A stretch of 64,000 nucleotides of DNA from Catenulispora sp. MAP5-51 (GCF_041261205.1 NZ_JBGCCH010000022.1:92292-156291); one strand, 5' to 3'; shown: positions 25,539 through 34,636, counted from the first letter of the stretch. Program-made: numbers and translations. The notes: generated from the letters alone by a model not told the origin.

Positions 25539-25675
25539 TCACGTGCAGTGGGTCGACACCGATGACCGCACTGACGAAGCCACCGGCACTACGACGCCAC
25601 CGCGTCGAAGTCATCAATCCGACCGGGGATCCACTCCGGTCCGCGTTCGTCGGCTCGGATCCGACCATCCCGTGA
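25535..25675 (+). CDS. Possible 46-residue small protein, translationally coupled within the operon
   Basis: A 46-codon frame begins at ATG 25535, overlapping the monooxygenase stop as ATGA, and ends 10 bases before the amidinotransferase start. The peptide runs from MITCSGSTPMTAL to FVGSDPTIP, with a basic centre (LRRHR) and the segment EVINPTGDPLRSAF; one Cys near the N terminus. A second in-frame ATG lies at 25562. No family is recognised. Third-position G/C is about 75%, somewhat lower than neighbours, so it may be only spacer DNA; the exact coupling overlap and fit between the two genes argue for translation. A leader, scaffold or accessory peptide are all open. Confidence 0.35.
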   Translation: MITCSGSTPMTALTKPPALRRHRVEVINPTGDPLRSAFVGSDPTIP

Positions 25676-25685
25676 GGAGCGAACC

Positions 25686-28004
25686 ATGTCAGCTGTGAGT
25701 TCCCATACCGAGTGGCAGCCGCTGGAGGAAGTCGTCGTCGGCGATCCCGCGGGGGCGATGATCCCGTCGTGGACCACCATCGAGCGCACCACCGTTCCCC
25801 CCGGTTCGGAGTCGCTCGACGCCACCATCGGCCGGCCCGGCACCCCGTACCGTGCCGAGCTGGTCGAGGCGGCGCAGCGCTGTGTGGAGGAGTTCACCGG
25901 CATCCTGAAGGACGCCGGCGTAGCCGTTCGCCGACCCCGACCGACGGACTTCGCCGCGGGGTTCTCGACTCCCGGGTGGTCCGCGGCGCACGGCTGGTCG
26001 TGCGCCAATCCGCGGGACGTCTTCCTCGTGATCGGCGAGGAGATCATCGAGGCGCCGATGCCGGACCGGGCACGGCACTACGAGACGTGGGCCTACCGTT
26101 CTCTGCTCAAGGAGTACTTCAACGACGGCGCCCGATGGGTCGCCGCTCCGCGCCCACAGTTGCTCGACGACCTGTACCGCCCAGGCTACGAGGTGCCCGC
26201 CGAGGGCGAACCGCACCAGTGGGGCCTGACCGACTTCGAGCCCGTGTTCGATGCCGCCGACGTCGTACGCTGCGGCCGGGACATCTTCATCGAGGCCAGC
26301 CAGGTGACCAACGCCCCGGGAATCGCCTGGCTCCGCCGCCATCTCGGGGACGCCTACCGCGTCCACGAGGTGCGTCCGCGCTACCGGCGGCAGATGCACA
26401 TCGACACGTCCCTGGTCCCGCTGGCACCGGGCAAAGTCATGGTCAACCCCGAGTTCCTCGATCCCGACGATCTTCCCGAGGTGTTCAGCACATGGGACGT
26501 CCTGATCGCGCCGGAGCCGGTCGTGACGCCAAAGACCGCGCAGGGTGTCATGAGCCGGTGGAGCGCCATCAACGTTCTGTCTTTGGACGAGCGGCGAGTG
26601 GTCGTCGAGCGGAACCAGATCGGTCTGGCCAAGGCCCTCGAGGAATGGGGGTTCGAGCCGATCCTGTGCTCGTTCGAGGACTACACGCTTTTCGGCGGAT
26701 CGTTCCACTGCGCCACGCTGGACGTTCGCAGGAGCGGGACGTGCGAGTCGTACTTCGACGAACCCAGACGTGGATCCGCACGCGCGGTGAGCGCTCCCGG
26801 CTCGGCGGACACCGAGCGCCTGATCGGCCTGACCGAGGAGCACAGCGCCCACAACTACCACCCGCTGCCGGTGGTGATCGCCGAGGCCGAGGGCGCCTGG
26901 GTGACCGACGTCGACGGCAACCGCTACCTGGACATGCTCGCCGGATACTCGTCGCTGAACTTCGGGCACCGCAACCCCGCGGTGCTCGCCGCGGCCCGCG
27001 AGCAGTTGTCCCGGCTGACGCTGACCTCCCGGGCGTTCCACCACGAGGTGTTCGGGCCCTTCGTCCAGGAGCTGTCACAGCTGTGCGGAAAGGACGCGGC
27101 GCTGCCGATGAACTCCGGCACCGAGGCGGTCGAGACCGCGTTGAAGGCCGCGCGCAAGTGGGGGTACCAGGTCAAGGGCGTCCCGCAGGACCGCGCGCAG
27201 ATCATCACCTGCGAGGGGAACTTCCACGGCCGGACGCTCTCGGTCGTGTCGTTCTCCACCGATCCGGAGGCACGCGAGGAGTTCGGGCCGTTCACGCCCG
27301 GCTTCGTGTCGGTACCCTACGGCGACGCCTCCGCGATCGAGTCGGCGATCACCGATGACACCGTCGCGGTGCTGCTCGAGCCGATCCAGGGCGAGGCGGG
27401 CGTGCTGGTACCGCCGGCCGGCTACCTGAGTGCGGTCCGCGCGATCTGCACACGCCGCGGCATTCTGTTCATCGCCGACGAGATCCAGTCAGGCCTCGGT
27501 CGCACCGGCGAGACGTTCGCGTGCGACGTCGAGTCGGTCGTGCCGGACATCTACCTGCTGGGCAAAGCACTCGGCGGCGGCGTCCTGCCGGTGTCGGCGG
27601 TGGTGGCGGACCGCGACGTCCTCGGGGTGTTCAAGCCCGGCGAGCACGGGTCGACGTTCGGCGGCAATCCGCTGGCGTGTGCGGTCGGACGCGCGGTCAT
27701 CGGGCTGGTGCGGACCGGCGAATACCAGGAGCCCTCCCGCACGCTGGGAATTCGGATGCACTCGCTGCTGAACGAGCTGCCGTCGTCCGCCATCCGGGAG
27801 GTCCGCGGCCGCGGCCTGTGGGCCGGGGTCGAGATCGACCCGTCATGCGGTACCGGTCGGCAGGTGTCCGAACGGCTGATGGCCCGGGGTGTGCTGGCGA
27901 AGGACACGCAAGGCGTGGCGATCCGCATGTCACCGCCGCTGGTCGTGACGTCCGAGGAGATCGACTGGGCGGTGACGCAGTTGCGGGAGGCGTTGCGCAT
28001 TTAG
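25686..28004 (+). CDS. Amidinotransferase - ornithine aminotransferase fusion protein
   Basis: 772 residues behind GGAG. Residues about 1-370 are an arginine:X amidinotransferase (GATM family): EPVFDAADVVRCGRDIF with the acidic site residue, QVTNAPGIAWLRRHLGDAYRVH, MHID (H238) and catalytic C342 in GGSFHCATLDVRRSG. Residues about 378-772 are a class III PLP aminotransferase most like ornithine aminotransferase: NSGTEAVETALKAARKW, EPIQGEAGV, ADEIQSGLGRTG and PLP lysine K627 in LLGKALGGG. Amidino transfer from arginine releases ornithine, which the second domain could transaminate. In this operon the likely amidino acceptor is a hydrazino acid. Both active sites look complete. I do not know a characterised protein with this fusion. 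Confidence 0.9.
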   Translation: MSAVSSHTEWQPLEEVVVGDPAGAMIPSWTTIERTTVPPGSESLDATIGRPGTPYRAELVEAAQRCVEEFTGILKDAGVAVRRPRPTDFAAGFSTPGWSAAHGWSCANPRDVFLVIGEEIIEAPMPDRARHYETWAYRSLLKEYFNDGARWVAAPRPQLLDDLYRPGYEVPAEGEPHQWGLTDFEPVFDAADVVRCGRDIFIEASQVTNAPGIAWLRRHLGDAYRVHEVRPRYRRQMHIDTSLVPLAPGKVMVNPEFLDPDDLPEVFSTWDVLIAPEPVVTPKTAQGVMSRWSAINVLSLDERRVVVERNQIGLAKALEEWGFEPILCSFEDYTLFGGSFHCATLDVRRSGTCESYFDEPRRGSARAVSAPGSADTERLIGLTEEHSAHNYHPLPVVIAEAEGAWVTDVDGNRYLDMLAGYSSLNFGHRNPAVLAAAREQLSRLTLTSRAFHHEVFGPFVQELSQLCGKDAALPMNSGTEAVETALKAARKWGYQVKGVPQDRAQIITCEGNFHGRTLSVVSFSTDPEAREEFGPFTPGFVSVPYGDASAIESAITDDTVAVLLEPIQGEAGVLVPPAGYLSAVRAICTRRGILFIADEIQSGLGRTGETFACDVESVVPDIYLLGKALGGGVLPVSAVVADRDVLGVFKPGEHGSTFGGNPLACAVGRAVIGLVRTGEYQEPSRTLGIRMHSLLNELPSSAIREVRGRGLWAGVEIDPSCGTGRQVSERLMARGVLAKDTQGVAIRMSPPLVVTSEEIDWAVTQLREALRI

Positions 28005-28059
28005 GCCCGACTACCAGCCCCCGTGCGGGCTGTCTGACCGAACCTGTACAAATGACGCC

Positions 28060-30216
28060 ATGAGCAACGCCAGCGCACCGACCGCCAGTCCCTCCCCCGC
28101 CCTGCGTGAGGAGGCCGAGTCGCTGCTGCGGCGGCTGGCCGGGGAGTCGGCGCGGTTGCGGGAGGACCAGTGGACGGCGATTCATGCGCTGGTCGAGGAG
28201 CATCGGCGGGCGTTGGTGGTGCAGCGGACCGGGTGGGGCAAGTCGGCGGTGTACTTCGTCGCCACCGCCTTGCTGCGGGCTCGGGGGGCCGGGCCGACGG
28301 TGATTGTTTCGCCGCTGCTGGCGTTGATGCGCAACCAGATCGAGGCTGCGGAGCGGGCCGGGATTCGGGCTCGGACGATCAACTCGGCGAACCTGCACGA
28401 GTGGGAGGACATTCAGGCCGAGGTCGCGGCTGGGGAGGTGGATGTGCTGCTGATCTCGCCGGAGCGGCTGAACAATCCCGACTTCCGGGATGAGGTGCTG
28501 CCCAAGCTGGCCTCCGAGGTGGGGCTGCTGGTCGTGGACGAGGCGCACACGGTCAGTGACTGGGGGCACGATTTCCGGCCGGATTATCGGCGGATTCGGA
28601 CCTTCCTGGCCGACCTGCCGCCGGGCGTTCCGGTGCTGGCCACGACCGCGACGGCGAACGCCCGGGTGGTGGCCGACGTCGCCGAGCAGCTCGGGACGCA
28701 CGGCGAGGGTGACACCGCCGACACGCTGGTGCTGCGCGGGACGCTGGACCGGGAGAGCCTGGCGCTGCACGTGGTGCGGTTGGGCAGTCCCGAGGAGCGG
28801 TTCGCGTTCCTGGCCGAGCAGTTGCCGAAGCTGCCGGGCTCGGGGATCATCTACACCCTGACGGTCGCGGCCACCGATGAAGTCGCGGCGTTCCTGCGCT
28901 CGCGCGGGTTCGAGGTGGCCTCGTACTCGGGGCGGACCGAGGACGCCGAGCGGCGGCAGGCCGAGGCTGATCTGCTGGGGAACCGGATCAAGGCGCTGGT
29001 CGCGACGTCGGCGCTGGGGATGGGGTTCGACAAGCCGGACCTGGGGTTCGTGGTCCATCTCGGTGCGCCGAACTCGCCGATCGCCTACTACCAACAGGTC
29101 GGGCGTGCCGGGCGCGGCGTGGACCACGCCGAGGTGCTGCTGTTGCCCGGCGCCGAGGACCGCGCGATCTGGCAGTACTTCGCCTCGCTGGCCTTCCCGC
29201 CCGAGCAGCAGGTCCGCCAGACGCTGGACGCCCTGGACGCCGCCGGCCGGCCGCTGTCCACGGCGGCGCTGGAGCCGCGGGTGGACCTGCGGCGCTCGCG
29301 GTTGGAGACGATGCTGAAGGTGCTCGATGTCGACGGGGCCGTGCGCCGCGTGAAGGGCGGCTGGGAGTCGACCGGCCGGAGCTGGCACTACGACGGCGAG
29401 CGCTACGCCCGCGTGGCCGCCGCTCGCGAGGCCGAGCAGCGCTCGATGATCGAATACGAGAGCACCGGCGAGTGCCGCATGACCTTCCTGCGCCGCCAGC
29501 TCGACGACCCGGCCATCGAAGGACCCTGCGGACGCTGCGACAACTGCGCCGGGGCGAAGTACACCGCGAGCGTCAGCGGCGAGGGCGCCGAGGCCGCGCG
29601 CGCCGCCCTGGCCAAGCCCGGTGTGCAGATCGCGGCACGCAAGCTGTGGCCCACGGGGATGTCGGCGCTCGGTGTCGCGCTGACGGGCAAGATCCCGGCG
29701 GGCGAGGCCGCAGAGACCGGCCGTGCGCTGGGGCGGCTGACCGATCTGGGCTGGGGTGCGCGCCTGCGCGACCTGCTCGCCGACGGCACCGCCGACCAGC
29801 CGCTGCCAGCGCCGATGGTGGACGGGATCGTGAAGGTGCTGGCGGCCTGGGATTGGAAGCAGCGTCCGACGGCGGTGGTGTCGATCGGTTCGCACACCCG
29901 CCCTGGTCTGATCGCGGACACGGCGCGCCGGATCGCCGCGATCGGGCGGCTGGAGTATCTGGGTGCGGTGGACCCGGTTGTGACGGCGGCGGCGGGGCAG
30001 GCGCGGCGCGGCAACAGTGCGCAGCGGCTGATGCAGGTGCATGACGCGTTCGCGCTGAGCCCGGCGCTGGCCGAGGCGGTGGCGGCGCATCAGGGTCCGG
30101 TCCTGGTGGTGGACGACCGGGTCGACACCGGTTGGACGATGACGGTCGCGGCGCGGATGCTGCGGCAGGCGGGCGCCGACGAGGTGTTGCCGTTCGCGTT
30201 GGCGCTGGAGGCTTAG
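28060..30216 (+). CDS. RecQ-family ATP-dependent DNA helicase with C-terminal phosphoribosyltransferase-like domain
   Basis: 718 residues. Helicase motifs: DQWTAIHALVEEHRRALVVQRTGWGKS (Walker A), VVDEAHTVSDWGHDFRPDY (DEAH box), ATTATAN (motif III), ATSALGMGFDKPDLGFVVH and QQVGRAGRG (motifs V/VI). A zinc-binding tail follows (GECRMTFLRRQL, CGRCDNC). The last 150 residues resemble a ComF-like PRTase fold (VLVVDDRVDTGWTMTVAARMLRQAGADEVLPFALAL), an arrangement often seen in actinobacterial RecQ-like proteins. It acts in DNA repair or recombination. It starts 55 bases after the fusion gene but looks like housekeeping chromosome bordering the cluster. Confidence 0.92.
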   Translation: MSNASAPTASPSPALREEAESLLRRLAGESARLREDQWTAIHALVEEHRRALVVQRTGWGKSAVYFVATALLRARGAGPTVIVSPLLALMRNQIEAAERAGIRARTINSANLHEWEDIQAEVAAGEVDVLLISPERLNNPDFRDEVLPKLASEVGLLVVDEAHTVSDWGHDFRPDYRRIRTFLADLPPGVPVLATTATANARVVADVAEQLGTHGEGDTADTLVLRGTLDRESLALHVVRLGSPEERFAFLAEQLPKLPGSGIIYTLTVAATDEVAAFLRSRGFEVASYSGRTEDAERRQAEADLLGNRIKALVATSALGMGFDKPDLGFVVHLGAPNSPIAYYQQVGRAGRGVDHAEVLLLPGAEDRAIWQYFASLAFPPEQQVRQTLDALDAAGRPLSTAALEPRVDLRRSRLETMLKVLDVDGAVRRVKGGWESTGRSWHYDGERYARVAAAREAEQRSMIEYESTGECRMTFLRRQLDDPAIEGPCGRCDNCAGAKYTASVSGEGAEAARAALAKPGVQIAARKLWPTGMSALGVALTGKIPAGEAAETGRALGRLTDLGWGARLRDLLADGTADQPLPAPMVDGIVKVLAAWDWKQRPTAVVSIGSHTRPGLIADTARRIAAIGRLEYLGAVDPVVTAAAGQARRGNSAQRLMQVHDAFALSPALAEAVAAHQGPVLVVDDRVDTGWTMTVAARMLRQAGADEVLPFALALEA

Positions 30217-30236
30217 CGCCGACGATTCAACCGTCC

Positions 30237-30268
30237 AGAGCCACCCGCACCATGTGCGAGGTGGCTCT
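30237..30268 (+). terminator. Hairpin terminator after RecQ gene
   Basis: Arms AGAGCCACC-CGCAC and GTGCG-A-GGTGGCTCT around a CAT loop: 14 pairs with one bulged A, 21 bases after the stop. Weak T content follows. It probably ends the recQ-like transcript. Confidence 0.7.
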
Positions 30269-30424
30269 GTTGCGTTGCCGGAAAGTTTTGCCGGACAACG
30301 GATTCACGACACGGTAAAGCAGAATGTTGACGGGTCTTCGAGCCCTGACTAGTCTCCGAGCGACCGAGACGAATGAATCGTTTCAACAGCGGCGCCAGAC
30401 GCCCTCCCAGAGCCCGGAGTCCCT

Positions 30425-33400
30425 ATGCGCATACGTTCCGGCACGCCCTTACGCCTCCTGATGAGCCTCGCGCTGACGACCCTGTCGGTCAGCGTGCTGG
30501 CCGAACCCGACGCGACGGCCGCCGCCACCAGTGCCGCCACCGCCGCCGGTCCCGCCGTCTGGATCCTTGACGCGACCGACCGGCCCTTCACCTCCACCAC
30601 CGAGCCCAGTAGCGCGCCGACATCGATTCAGTTGTACGCGGCCGGCGATGACACCGAGGCCGCGCAGATTCTCGTCCGTTCCACCTCGGCGCAGACCGGG
30701 GTGTCGGTCACCGCCGGGGCGCTGAGCGGTCCGGGTGGCGCGACCATACCGGCCTCGGACATCAGCGCTCGGTATGAGTACGACCACCCGGCCATCTCCA
30801 AGGTCGGCAACATCCAGAATCCGCCGGATGGCGGCAGTGCCTACTACGACGCGCTGATCGATGACAGTGCGCGGTCCGTGGCCGCTGACACGACCTTCGC
30901 GAGCTACTACGAGGTGAGCGTGCCGGCCGGGCAGGCGCCGGGGGTCTACAGCGGTACGGCGACGGTGAACAGCAGCCTGGGCGCCGTGGCGGTGCCGGTG
31001 TCGGTGACCGTGTATCCGGTGACGATTCCGCCGACGAGTCAGTCCACGTTCAAGATGAACAACTGGTTCACCTCGGCGGGCTGGGACTACACCGGGACGG
31101 TCACGTCCATCCCCGGCGAGTACGGGGTCCAGATGTTCGATCCGAACTGGTGGACCGTCGAGACCAACATCGCCGCGGACATGGCCAAGCACCGCAACAA
31201 CGTGATCTACGCCGATGCCGAGGCGCTGGCGATCCCGGACACCACGGTGGACGCCTCCGGGAACTTCACGTTCGGCTGGGGCACGTTCGACCGGTTCGTG
31301 AACCTGTTCGTGAGTTCCGGCGCGATGCAGTACATCTACACCCCGACGCTGCTGGAACCGAGCCCGACCGGCGGCGGTGCCGACCCGCAGGTGGACACGC
31401 TGGTCGCGGCCAACGGGGTGAGCGGCGCGGTCAAGCATGTGCTGTGCCCGGTCGACGCCGGACCCGCGAACGGCTGTCCGAACACCACGGCCTGGCTCAA
31501 CCAGTTCTTCCCGGCGCTCAAGGCGCACCTGGACGCCATGGGCTGGACGAACCGCTTCTACATGAGCGCTCTGGACGAGCCGACGACCTCGCAGCAGTCC
31601 GCGGCCGCCAATTGGTTCTACGCGGTCTACGACAAGTACTTCCCGAACCCGATGACCAACGAAGCGCAGGACAACGCGTTCACCGGCGACGCCTCGTACC
31701 TGACGACCTCGACCCCGCAGAGCATCGTCTACGACCAGAACACGGCGCTGTACCAGAACTACCGGATCAGCGGGAAGGACCTGTGGCTCTACACCTGCAT
31801 ATCGCCGCAGGGCAAGTACATGAACAGGTTCACCAGCAACTACCTGGACGAGACGCGGCTGATCCCGTGGCTGGACTGGAAGATCGGCGGCGACGGCTAC
31901 CTGCACTGGGGCTGGAACTACTGGATCGACACCGCCAAGGCGCAGTGGACGCCCGCCGACACGTTCAACGGCCCGCAGACCGGCGACCAGTGGCTGGTCT
32001 ACCCGGACAAGTCCGCTTACGCGATCTACGACAGCCTGCGCAGCGAGGCGCAGACCGCCGGGTTGCAGGACTACGAACTGCTGCACCAGCTCGCGGCGAC
32101 CAAGCCGGACGCGGCGCGCACCCTGAGCGAGACGCTGGTGACCAACCCGACCTCGTACGACACCTCCGGCTGGGATGTCGAGGCCGTGCACAAGCAGCTG
32201 CTGGACGAGCTCGCCGGAACCACCGGCACCACCGGCGACCTGGCGCTGCCGTTCACCGACGACTTCAGCGGCGGCGACCACTTCTGGACTCACGCCTTGG
32301 GGACCTGGTCCACGAACGGCGCGGAGTACACGCAGTCTGACTCCTCGGCGAACTGGGGCTACGTCTCCTACATCCGCGGCCGCGGCTACCAGGACGTCTC
32401 GGCCAGCGTGGACCTGCAGATCACCGGGGTGAACGCCAGCGGCGGCAGCCAGAACTGGGCCGGGCTGATGGTGCGCTCGGCGAACGGCACCGACATGGAC
32501 TCCGGCTATCTCATAGCCCAGCGGAACGACGGCGAGGTGTTCGTCTACCGCAGCGGTACCACGCTCGCGCACGCGACCGTCCCGGGCTACGTCTCCGGGC
32601 AGCGCACCCACCTGCGGGTCGTCGCCCAGGGCAGCACCCTGACGGTGTACTCCGGGACCGGCCAGGCGCCGGTGCTGACCGTCACCGACTCAGCGTTCAG
32701 CGCCGGCGACGTAGGGGTGGTCACCGGCGGCGCGAGCGCGAACTTCTGGAACGCCCGGGTGATGCCGACGTCCGTGGATCCGGTCGAGGGCGCGGCCATC
32801 ACGGCCTCCAGCTCGTACGAGGGCGACGGCTGGGGCATCCGCTCGGCGGCCGACGGCCAGCGCTCCTCGGTGGCCGACTCCATGGGCTGGAGCAGCCTGG
32901 GCACGTACACCGTCAACCACACCGAGTGGGTGCAGCTGGACCTGGGCTCGGCCCGCTCGCTGGACCGCATCGACCTCTACCCGCGTGACGACGGAGCCAA
33001 CACCGGCATGGGGTTCCCGGTCGACTTCACGATCCAGGTCTCGGCCGACGGCACGAACTGGACCACCGTGAGCACGCAGACCGGCTACCCGAAGCCCGGC
33101 GCCGGGGCCCAGACGTTCCCCTTCGCCGCGACCACGGCCCGGTATGTGAAGGTCACCGGCACCAACCTGGGCACCGACCCGCTGGGCCACTTCCACATGC
33201 AGTTCGCCGAGATCGAGGCGCACGGCGGCGACCTGGCGCTGGGCCGGCCGGTCAGCGCGTCGAGCTCGGCCGACCTGCCGAACGAGGGCTGGCTCACCGC
33301 CAACCTCACCGACGGCGCGCACCACACCGACCTGTGGAGCTCCTCGGGCTGGAGCAGCGCCGGGACCAGTTCGCCGAACACCACGCAGTGGGCCCAGGTG

Positions 33401-33688
33401 GACCTCGGCGGACCCTCGCTGATCAGCCAGGTCACGCTCTACCCCCGGGACGACGCACCGAACACCGGTCTGGGCTTCCCGACCGCGTTCACGATCCAGA
33501 TCTCCCCCGACGGCACGACCTGGACCACCATCGCCTCGCAGAGCTCGTACCCGCGGCCCGGCGCCGGCGGACAGTCCTTCGGCTTCACCGCCTCCACAGC
33601 CCGCTATGTCCGAGTGACCGGCACCCAGCTGACCGCTGACCCGTTCGGCACGTACTACATGCAGCTGGCCGGGATCTCGGTCACGTAG
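30425..33688 (+). CDS. Secreted DUF4091-type glycoside hydrolase with two F5/8-type C (discoidin) domains
   Basis: 1087 residues. Signal peptide about 1-35; an N-terminal beta-sandwich and a TIM-barrel-like DUF4091 region to about residue 595 (MSALDEPTTSQQSAAANWFYAVYDKYF and YLHWGWNYWID are typical); a concanavalin-like domain about 600-780 (FTDDFSGGDHFWTHALGTWS); then two tandem discoidin/CBM32-like domains from about 790 to the end, each with WVQLDLG/WAQVDLGGPSLI and ARYVKVTGT/ARYVRVTGT. Probably degrades or binds extracellular polysaccharide. The L-rhamnose mutarotase gene 34 bases downstream suggests a rhamnose-containing polymer. Confidence 0.85.
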   Translation: MRIRSGTPLRLLMSLALTTLSVSVLAEPDATAAATSAATAAGPAVWILDATDRPFTSTTEPSSAPTSIQLYAAGDDTEAAQILVRSTSAQTGVSVTAGALSGPGGATIPASDISARYEYDHPAISKVGNIQNPPDGGSAYYDALIDDSARSVAADTTFASYYEVSVPAGQAPGVYSGTATVNSSLGAVAVPVSVTVYPVTIPPTSQSTFKMNNWFTSAGWDYTGTVTSIPGEYGVQMFDPNWWTVETNIAADMAKHRNNVIYADAEALAIPDTTVDASGNFTFGWGTFDRFVNLFVSSGAMQYIYTPTLLEPSPTGGGADPQVDTLVAANGVSGAVKHVLCPVDAGPANGCPNTTAWLNQFFPALKAHLDAMGWTNRFYMSALDEPTTSQQSAAANWFYAVYDKYFPNPMTNEAQDNAFTGDASYLTTSTPQSIVYDQNTALYQNYRISGKDLWLYTCISPQGKYMNRFTSNYLDETRLIPWLDWKIGGDGYLHWGWNYWIDTAKAQWTPADTFNGPQTGDQWLVYPDKSAYAIYDSLRSEAQTAGLQDYELLHQLAATKPDAARTLSETLVTNPTSYDTSGWDVEAVHKQLLDELAGTTGTTGDLALPFTDDFSGGDHFWTHALGTWSTNGAEYTQSDSSANWGYVSYIRGRGYQDVSASVDLQITGVNASGGSQNWAGLMVRSANGTDMDSGYLIAQRNDGEVFVYRSGTTLAHATVPGYVSGQRTHLRVVAQGSTLTVYSGTGQAPVLTVTDSAFSAGDVGVVTGGASANFWNARVMPTSVDPVEGAAITASSSYEGDGWGIRSAADGQRSSVADSMGWSSLGTYTVNHTEWVQLDLGSARSLDRIDLYPRDDGANTGMGFPVDFTIQVSADGTNWTTVSTQTGYPKPGAGAQTFPFAATTARYVKVTGTNLGTDPLGHFHMQFAEIEAHGGDLALGRPVSASSSADLPNEGWLTANLTDGAHHTDLWSSSGWSSAGTSSPNTTQWAQVDLGGPSLISQVTLYPRDDAPNTGLGFPTAFTIQISPDGTTWTTIASQSSYPRPGAGGQSFGFTASTARYVRVTGTQLTADPFGTYYMQLAGISVT

Positions 33689-33722
33689 GAGGTCCGGAGG
33701 TAGAACGGCGAGGAGGTAGGGC

Positions 33723-34043
33723 ATGCAGCGCGTCTGTTTCCTGCTGAAGGTGAAGGCCGAGCTGGCCGAGGAATACCGGGCACGCCACGAGACGGTGTGG
33801 CCGCAGATGCTGGCGGCGCTGAGCGCGTCCGGCTGGAGGAACTACTCGCTGTTCCTGCGGCCGGACGGCCTGCTGGTCGGCTACCTGGAGACCGAGGACT
33901 TCGGCGCCGCGCTGGCCGCGATGGCCGCCACCGAGGTCAACGCCCGGTGGCAGAGCCAGATGGCGCACTACTTCGAGGGGATCGACGGCGGGGCGCCGGA
34001 CGCGGCGATGGTGCCGCTGGCCGAGGTGTTCCACCTGGAGTGA
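33723..34043 (+). CDS. rhaM: L-rhamnose mutarotase
   Basis: 106 residues, full length for the RhaM/RhaU family. MQRVCFLLKVKAELAEEYRARHETVWPQMLAALSASGWRNYSLFL holds the catalytic His and the N-Y-S/T segment; RWQSQMAHYFEG near the C terminus is also typical. It interconverts alpha and beta anomers of L-rhamnose in the cytosol. Close spacing to the DUF4091 hydrolase suggests coordinated use of rhamnose released outside the cell. No rhamnose isomerase or kinase is in the window. Confidence 0.9.
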   Translation: MQRVCFLLKVKAELAEEYRARHETVWPQMLAALSASGWRNYSLFLRPDGLLVGYLETEDFGAALAAMAATEVNARWQSQMAHYFEGIDGGAPDAAMVPLAEVFHLE

Positions 34044-34232
34044 GGATGTTCTTGTCCGCAGGTTGCGTGACGAGCGGTCCGCGTCGTCACGCCGCCGACG
34101 ACGCTTGATCCTCAACTGCACCAAGGCTCCGGGGCCGACTCAACGCGCCCACGTTCAGCTGGTTTCCCGGGCGCAGGTGGGTGAGTGCGATGTGATCGAG
34201 CTGTCTTGCCCACCCGAGTTCAGGGAGTCTTT

Positions 34233-34562
34233 GTGCGTATCCGCTCACTCATTGGGGCTGGTCTCAGCGCGGCGATGCTCGCCGTCGTGCTGCCCAGCAC
34301 GGCTCACGCCGCCACCGGCACCGTCACCATCGAGTCGGAAGGTCCCAACGGCACCACCGTGAAGCAGGTCATCACCGACCCGCAGCCGTGGAGGTGCTAC
34401 AACGTCCCCGCGAAAAGTCTCATCATCAACCAAACCAGCCTTCAGTTCCTCGTCCACAGCACCAAGTACAACAGCGCCGACTGCCCCGACGGCCCGGTGG
34501 AACTCTTCCTGCCGGGAGAGTCATACAGCAACGCCCCCACCAGCTTCATGTTTGACAGGTAA
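34233..34562 (+). CDS. Small secreted two-cysteine protein
   Basis: 109 residues from GTG 34233 behind GGGAG. A signal peptide (VRIRSLIGAGLSAAMLAVVLP, cleavage near AHA-ATG) leaves a mature chain of about 80 residues with two Cys (WRCYNV, SADCPDG), which could form one disulfide. Not recognised. It faces a second small secreted two-Cys protein gene (34729-34974, minus) across a 166-base gap containing three inverted repeats. Function unknown; an extracellular structural or antimicrobial role are possibilities only. Confidence 0.7.
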   Translation: MRIRSLIGAGLSAAMLAVVLPSTAHAATGTVTIESEGPNGTTVKQVITDPQPWRCYNVPAKSLIINQTSLQFLVHSTKYNSADCPDGPVELFLPGESYSNAPTSFMFDR

Positions 34563-34580
34563 CCTCGTCGATCCCCCAGT

Positions 34581-34612
34581 GCCGGAAGTGGTGCGCGCGC
34601 ACCACTTCCGGC
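34581..34612. terminator. 32-bp perfect palindrome, bidirectional terminator
   Basis: Perfect inverted repeat with 16-base arms (left arm GCCGGAAGTGGTGCGC) and no spacer, 18 bases after the stop of the small secreted gene. It would form a very stable hairpin on either strand, ending both convergent transcripts. Confidence 0.75.
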
Positions 34613-34636
34613 GGGAACGTTCGAAGCGTCCGTGGT

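Noticed and set aside
28060..30216. RecQ-like helicase as part of the hydrazine-type cluster
   Set aside because: It starts close behind but is a DNA-repair enzyme with no plausible role; it is better seen as the right flank.
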